Origin: Lycocorax pyrrhopterus obiensis
Lineage: Eukaryota > Chordata > Aves > Passeriformes > Paradisaeidae
DNA: 64,000 nucleotides
Assembly (NCBI GenBank): GCA_014706295.1
Contig: JACSVZ010000002.1
Coordinates: 53,726,432-53,790,431, forward strand
Direction: 5' to 3'
Program-made: the position numbers and the translations under genes
Shown here: piece by piece, positions 58,779 through 64,000 of the stretch
Layout: every line of letters starts with the position of its first letter
How positions within the stretch are numbered: position 1 is the first letter of the stretch
Notes under the pieces: model-generated
The model's input: the letters and a program-made list of their open reading frames with translations, nothing else
Database searches by the model: none
What the model was told of the DNA's origin: nothing

Positions 58779-61764
58779 TTGAAAGCTATGCAGCAAATAG
58801 CAAGGAGAGGACTGGTTAGGTCTTTTGACTTTTAGCTGTAAAAAAATAATTTAACATTCTCTGATAAGCCTCTTGATTTAAACAGAGAAGCAATTTCTGC
58901 TCCCTGGGAGTTCCATTTGAGTGAGTCTGGCCCCAAAACTTCACAGGCTCAAATCTCTGGAACCAAATTCCAGGAAACATTCATATGTGGATGATGCATC
59001 TGTAACAGATACAAAGGGGAGAGTGGAAACATTTGGCAACTAGGAGCTGAAATAATTTATAACTCCAGCTGGTAGTTCTCTTTTTTCAGGTGAAATGTCT
59101 TGAGGGGAGGAGGAGAACCTGTCAGTGGCATGTTTTGCACTATGTCTTGCCTTTTCTTCATATTTAGGCTTTCCCCCATGAACTGTTCAAATGAGGCCAG
59201 TTTCATGAGCACAAAGAACCAGCACTAGTTTGGTCTGCTCTCCAACACCCTGCACAAAGGCTTCCAAGGAGCATTCTCACTGTGTTTTTCTGGATTCACA
59301 CCAGCCTGCATGAGAGCAAACTGTGAGGAAGTCTCTCTGTGGGCTCTAGGGACCACATAGATGTGGGTCCTAATGCCTGACCTGATTGTGTCTTTCTGGA
59401 TACTGCCAGAGCAGAACCATTTATCCAATGCTAAGCATCCAGAGGGCATAGATCACAGCAGATTTTGGGAGGGAACAGAGGACTACAGGGATCCCCCTGC
59501 ACCCTGCAGGCTCACTTCCACTGTGATGATGTTGCTAATGTTCCATGTAGATCAGTAGTGAAACTTTTCCATAGAAAGAAAAGGGCATTTAAAAAAGCAA
59601 CAGACATGAAAGTTGTGAGAAACTGATTTCCAGTTGCCTTATACTTCCAAATGAGCTCTGTGGCACATCAGCACCCAGCACTTGTTTGCAAGGCTGAGTA
59701 CCTACAGGAGCAACAGCATTAGCACATATAAATCTTGGATTGCAAGTGAGGTTTCCACAATCCAGCCCATTGTCTCTTTAACTTTATGGTCTGTTCAAAT
59801 GCTCAGGCTTGTGCTCCAACATAAATACACTGAATTTCCCTCCCCCTACATTACTCCTCTTGAGCTCTAGAAGATTATAGGAAATAGATAAAAAACTGCT
59901 TGTGTCTTTGACAAATGCAAGGCTTAAAGACCACCCTCTGCTCTTGAGCAAAATCAGCTTATCTTTACCCCAAAAAATGTTTTTACTAAATATGAGCAAT
60001 CATTTGTGTGTGGCCTGCATGAGACGCTCAATTCATCTTATTAGAAGTTATCCTTTGAGGAGCTTTAAAAGGAAATGCATTGTTCTTAATTATTCTTATC
60101 TCAACAGCTGTATAATTCCTGGGTTTGATTAAAAAAAAAAAAAGAATATGCAAAGAAAGATTATACTGAGAGCTGGAGATGGGTATGCACCCAGATTGCA
60201 GAGTCGAACCTCAGCTCTTAGTCTGTGCTAAACTGTCTTACTCTTTTCCTTCAAGAAGGTGTGTGTCCTTTCTCTTCTTTTAAAATTAAAACAAGAAACT
60301 GTGCTGAAAACAACAGAAAATCTCAGAAGAATAGGTTTCATCTCTCTGTTTTTAAATTTGTGCTAATAATGTTTTTTGGTTGTATCAGAAAATGGTAAAC
60401 AAGATTGGTGAGGAAACACTCCCGTGTCATCCTTGCACCCCAAGCTACCCTGAAAAATTTTGTAAATGCTTCCATCAGAAAGGCCCAAACTCAGTAATTC
60501 TTTTCCATTCAGTGAAAATTAAAAAAAAAAAAAATCAAAGCAAATTGAGATTTGGGTGAAATTTACTACCATGCTAAAAAGCCACTTTATGTTGGTTAAA
60601 TGTTTGCACAAAAAGTGACATTTGCTGTGATGCTGTACGGTTGTCACAAGCTGCTAACCACTTTGAAGTGGAGCAGCACATAATGGATCGAATTCTCTAC
60701 AGAGTCCAGTGCCAGAGTTTCAAGTGCCTGGCATCTCACATTTGGTCCAGATTCTCTGAAGTGGTCAGCATCCAGCAGCTTCTATTGTGACAATAAGTGG
60801 AAGATGTTTTGCAAAAAGGCTTAGCTACCAAGCTGCTGAATTCTTCTGAAAAATCTGGTCCAGGATGGTATTGAAGGCAGTTTCATCTGGTTTGATTGAA
60901 CCAGCTGTTGAATCAGAGCGGATTCCTTGAACTTTTTATTATAACATACCTCCGCTGTAAAATGCTGCCCCCTCTCCAATAACCAGGTAGTTGGAGCATC
61001 CTGCTTCCAACTGGTACCATTTTATCATCCTAAAAATACTTCTTTTTTCTTCCATTCCATCTCCTCAGACTCAGCCCCAATCTCTATGTTTACAAACAGA
61101 AGGGTTTCTTCCCATGGTTCAAGGCTGAACCCAGTAATACTGAGAGGACAATATGTCTCTCTTTTGGTCTCTTACTAACTGATATGCTGAAAAATGAGCG
61201 CTGTTTCAAGCTGTGGGTGTTGGACTGTGCTAGAAGCATCAGTCCTTGCACACACTTCATATTGAGGTATACATGCAGTATATGTGTGCCATGAAAAGGC
61301 TACAAGCAGCCCTGGAATGACAAACAGGAACTTTTCAGGTACTGAAGGAAGCTTTTTGTTGATATCTTGCATAAACAGTCTGATGGAGAGGTCTCAGTTT
61401 CTGGTTTCATCTGGGCTATTTAGTGTTCATGACATTTGAAAACTAGACTGCTTTGGTGCCACAATATGGAAGTAGACTCCAACTTTCAGAGGCATTAGAA
61501 ATCAAAAGACACGACTAACAGCATTAGCTGTAGAAGCCTTATTTTATCCAACTTAGTAAACTTCGGCCTCACCTTCCTTACACTCCAAATGACCAATTTA
61601 AATGTAATTTAGGTAATTCAAAGGTAATGGTATTTACACTCCTATACCAATTTAAACCCATAAAATAAGTTAAGCAATTGCCACAACTGCTAAACACACT
61701 GCTATTCTCTTAGCCATGAAGTAGGAAGTTGGTGGATAAACTCCTGTGTTTGACTCACTTCCCA

Positions 61765-62155
61765 AGCTTATCCTGGTTCCTCTGGATTGCATTCTATCTC
61801 TCAAGCAACAGTACTACTCAGCTTTGTGTAATCTGCAAACTTGCTGAGGGTGCACTCCATCCCTTTGTTTGTAACTGATGAAGTTATTAAACAGCACTGG
61901 TCCCAGTATCCCCCTGAGGGACACCACTTGTCACTGATCTCCATCCAGAAGAGTCATTGACCACTACTCTGTGGATGTGACTGTCCAACCACATTCCTCA
62001 TACACCGTATAGTCCATCCATCAAACCCGTCTCTCTCCAGTTTGGAGAGAAGGATGCTCTGGGGAATGATGTCAAAGGCATTACAGAAGTCCAGATAAAT
62101 GACATCTGCAGCCCTTCTCTTGTCCACTGATGTAGTCATGCCATCATAGAAGGGT
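61765..62155 (-). mobile_element. decayed CR1 LINE fragment (reverse-transcriptase domain)
   Basis: The minus strand codes [20 protein letters not shown], then [20 protein letters not shown] and DGFDGWTIR, the fingers/palm part of the CR1 reverse transcriptase. After a stop it continues, with frameshifts, through VTSGVPQG and sequence that would have been the FADDTKLS catalytic box (here GCAGATTACACAAAGCTGAG, reading ADYTKLS, with the first catalytic Asp of the box kept and the second changed to Tyr). The frame is broken several times and the rest of the element is missing, so it cannot move on its own. Confidence 0.88.
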
Positions 62156-64000
62156 TGGTCTGTATTTCCCACAGCACACTGAGGAGTTCACAGACGAGCT
62201 GAGAAAGGCATGTGCAAAAGGTACCTTCTGAAGTGGGACTGTCAAGAGACCATGTAGGACAACTGGAGCCCTATGAATGTCACATAACATGTGACATGGT
62301 CCAGTATCTAGAACCTTCCTTAACCAGTTTCTCCTGAGAACTTCAGAGCAAAAAAGCTGCCCAGTTCTCATGGTGTATCACCACTGCACACACAAGAGAC
62401 TTGTTAGCAATCCAAGGCACTTGCTTTCCTCCCACAAAGCACACGGTAAATCACTAGAATATCCTGACTGCCTGCTGCTTTTTTTTTTTTTTCTTTTTTT
62501 GTGGCATTTCTGGAAGAGTTAATCTTGAACATGCTACGAAGAACTTCTGTAGGTGTCCCTGCAGATATATTGCCAGGTTAATCTCCAGCAGAGAAGAACA
62601 AGCAACTACTCTCCAAACATCAGTAGTTCAGGACAGCACAGTACACATTGTTCATGCTTCTCCTATATTTTTGGGTTTGGGAGGTATGTTTTTCTTTCAA
62701 ATATTTCTTAAAATTTCAAGCAAGTACAAAACACGCTGGTTTTAAAAATCTAAATCTTAATGTTTTTTTCATTACAATCATTCCTTGGTGTACTAGCTGC
62801 ATGGTGATAATGGATAATAAATCAGTTTATGATGGGAGCTCTCTACTGGCATTCACACAGTTGTGAAGAGGTTCTGGCTGTTGGTATGTTCAGCAAGGAA
62901 TGGTATACTTTTATACTGCCCCCCAGCCAGTTATTATGAACACGCATGTGAAGGTTGCCTCCTGTCCACACAGCAAATACTGACAGCACCTAGACACTAT
63001 TTCACTGTAAGATATACTCCTAGCTAAGCAATATTAGCTCAGAAGTCCAAGCTGCATCTGAAAAGATGCCCAGCTACTGTTATTAGTGGATTTTAGGTCT
63101 TCCTTCCTGAATGGTACAGTCTCCATTTCTAATCCCCAAACATTGATGGTCTTGCTTTTATTTCTCATTAGTGAAATGCTACAGGAGCAGTACAAGATTA
63201 ATGACTGCAGCACAGCCTCACTCAATACCTATAGAAACAGCAGCTGTTACCTCATACAAAACAATACTTTTCTCTGGGGTACTCATTCTACCTACACCAC
63301 CAATAGAGATAAGGACATTTACAGTTTCCTAAATTTCTTATCTTTATCTCTGGACTCATTCTCAGTGAATGTATAAAGCCTCAATGCCAGGCATGAAACA
63401 GAGAGAGAAACAAAAATCTCCACAAAGTTTAAAGATGCACTACAGCCAGATTTAAAAGAAACAGCAAGGGGGTATGGCAACAGGCCACCTCTTCCAAAAC
63501 AAGCTCTGACTCCTATCCAGACATATGCTTCCTAAAGGGTGAAACTGCCAAGCAGGTATTGATAACAGAGGAATTGTTTTCAAATGCTTATTTTTATATA
63601 AAAAGATTAACATCTGCTGCTGAAGAGAACCTGACTGTTAACGGGAATTTTAATGCACCGTCCATGTAGAAATAACTATTCACCAACACCGCAGAGATCC
63701 GACAGGACAAAAAATAGCTTGACTCATCCAGGCAGTAATTCAAAGCAGCAAAATATATCCAATCCTACCCAAAACCCCATCATGCATTTTCCACGTGGAA
63801 AGTAGACGGCTCCCACAGAGAATATCTTGTTGTCCTAAGCACTTCTGAAGTTGCACTAGAAAAATCTCTCTTCCAACAAGTCACGCAATATTAATGAACA
63901 CATTGCTACTTATCACACATGTACATGATTTTGCACAGCTTTGTACATTTACACTGTTGCTGGTGATACAATTTAGCCAGGACTTGACCTGAGGAATGAC
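62156..64000. other. intergenic, no gene seen
   Basis: AT-rich sequence with a T-run at 62480-62503. Short frames of up to 96 codons have no recognisable features. No exon of a neighbouring gene was found before the right edge. Confidence 0.65.

Larger units (their letters stand above)
51064..61764. other. intergenic, no gene seen
   Basis: About 10.7 kb without a supportable gene. It holds two CTCF-like motifs (53706, 55382), an AT-rich stretch with homeodomain-like sites (58380-58540), a T/G-rich tract (58697-58778) and short poly(A) runs near 57914 and 60130. The longest open frame (54289-54792, minus strand, 167 codons) has one hydrophobic stretch but no recognisable family. Confidence 0.65.

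Noticed and set aside
59929..59943. GACCACCCT, one base off the GLI consensus GACCACCCA, as an autoregulatory site
   Set aside because: A single near-match of nine bases is expected by chance in a window of this size.
60190..60235. B-box-like GAGTCGAACCTCAGC on the minus strand suggesting a tRNA
   Set aside because: No A box, anticodon arm or acceptor pairing at the right spacing.

Overview
The window is vertebrate nuclear DNA from a bird. It carries the 3' half of one gene, the Hedgehog-pathway zinc-finger transcription factor GLI3, on the + strand, followed by about 32 kb without any convincing coding sequence. Evidence for a bird is the repeat content: CR1 LINE pieces of several ages, one of them with the typical avian CR1 3' end (repeated TTCTGTGA), and a solo LTR of a type common in avian ERVL-like retroviruses. 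A short element with a tRNA-Ile-like head and a CR1-like tail, inside the GLI3 3' UTR, resembles the passerine TguSINE1 family as I recall it. A songbird-like genome is therefore the best guess; this rests on sequence reading and memory, not on a search.

Layout. 1-16543 is the 3' part of a long GLI3 intron (the exon with the cysteines of zinc finger 1 lies upstream of the window). It holds a polypurine tract, an LTR, a separated pair of direct repeats, an old CR1 fragment, a CTCF-like motif and two AT-rich stretches that look like conserved non-coding elements. Five coding exons follow: 16544-16693, 17285-17449, 20238-20528, 23743-24070 and 25255-27545. All introns between them have GT/AG ends and all reading phases join. 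Together they encode 1074 residues: the end of zinc finger 1, fingers 2-5, the processing-determinant region, the PKA-site cluster and the C-terminal activation domain. A 3' UTR of about 4.6 kb ends near an AATAAA at 32118, with three Pumilio-type motifs and the antisense SINE inside it.

32.1-64 kb is intergenic. In amniotes INHBA is the next gene beyond GLI3's 3' end, so this is probably the start of the GLI3-INHBA gene desert. It contains an orphan CpG-rich patch (about 34.95-35.35 kb), a GAT microsatellite, a CR1 3' end, a decayed antisense CR1 reverse-transcriptase fragment, CTCF-like motifs near 53.7 and 55.4 kb, and a homeodomain-site-rich stretch near 58.4 kb. The many short open frames here look like chance.

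Functionally the locus encodes a bifunctional effector. Full-length GLI3 can activate targets when Hedgehog signalling is on; without signal, PKA phosphorylation of the RRxS cluster (last exon) drives proteasomal trimming to a repressor that keeps the zinc fingers. Both the DNA-binding and the processing-control halves are in this window. I found no undescribed multi-gene system here; the most unusual items are the SINE in the UTR, the direct-repeat pair abutting the LTR, the orphan CpG patch and the Asn/Gln/Met-rich middle of the last GLI3 exon.
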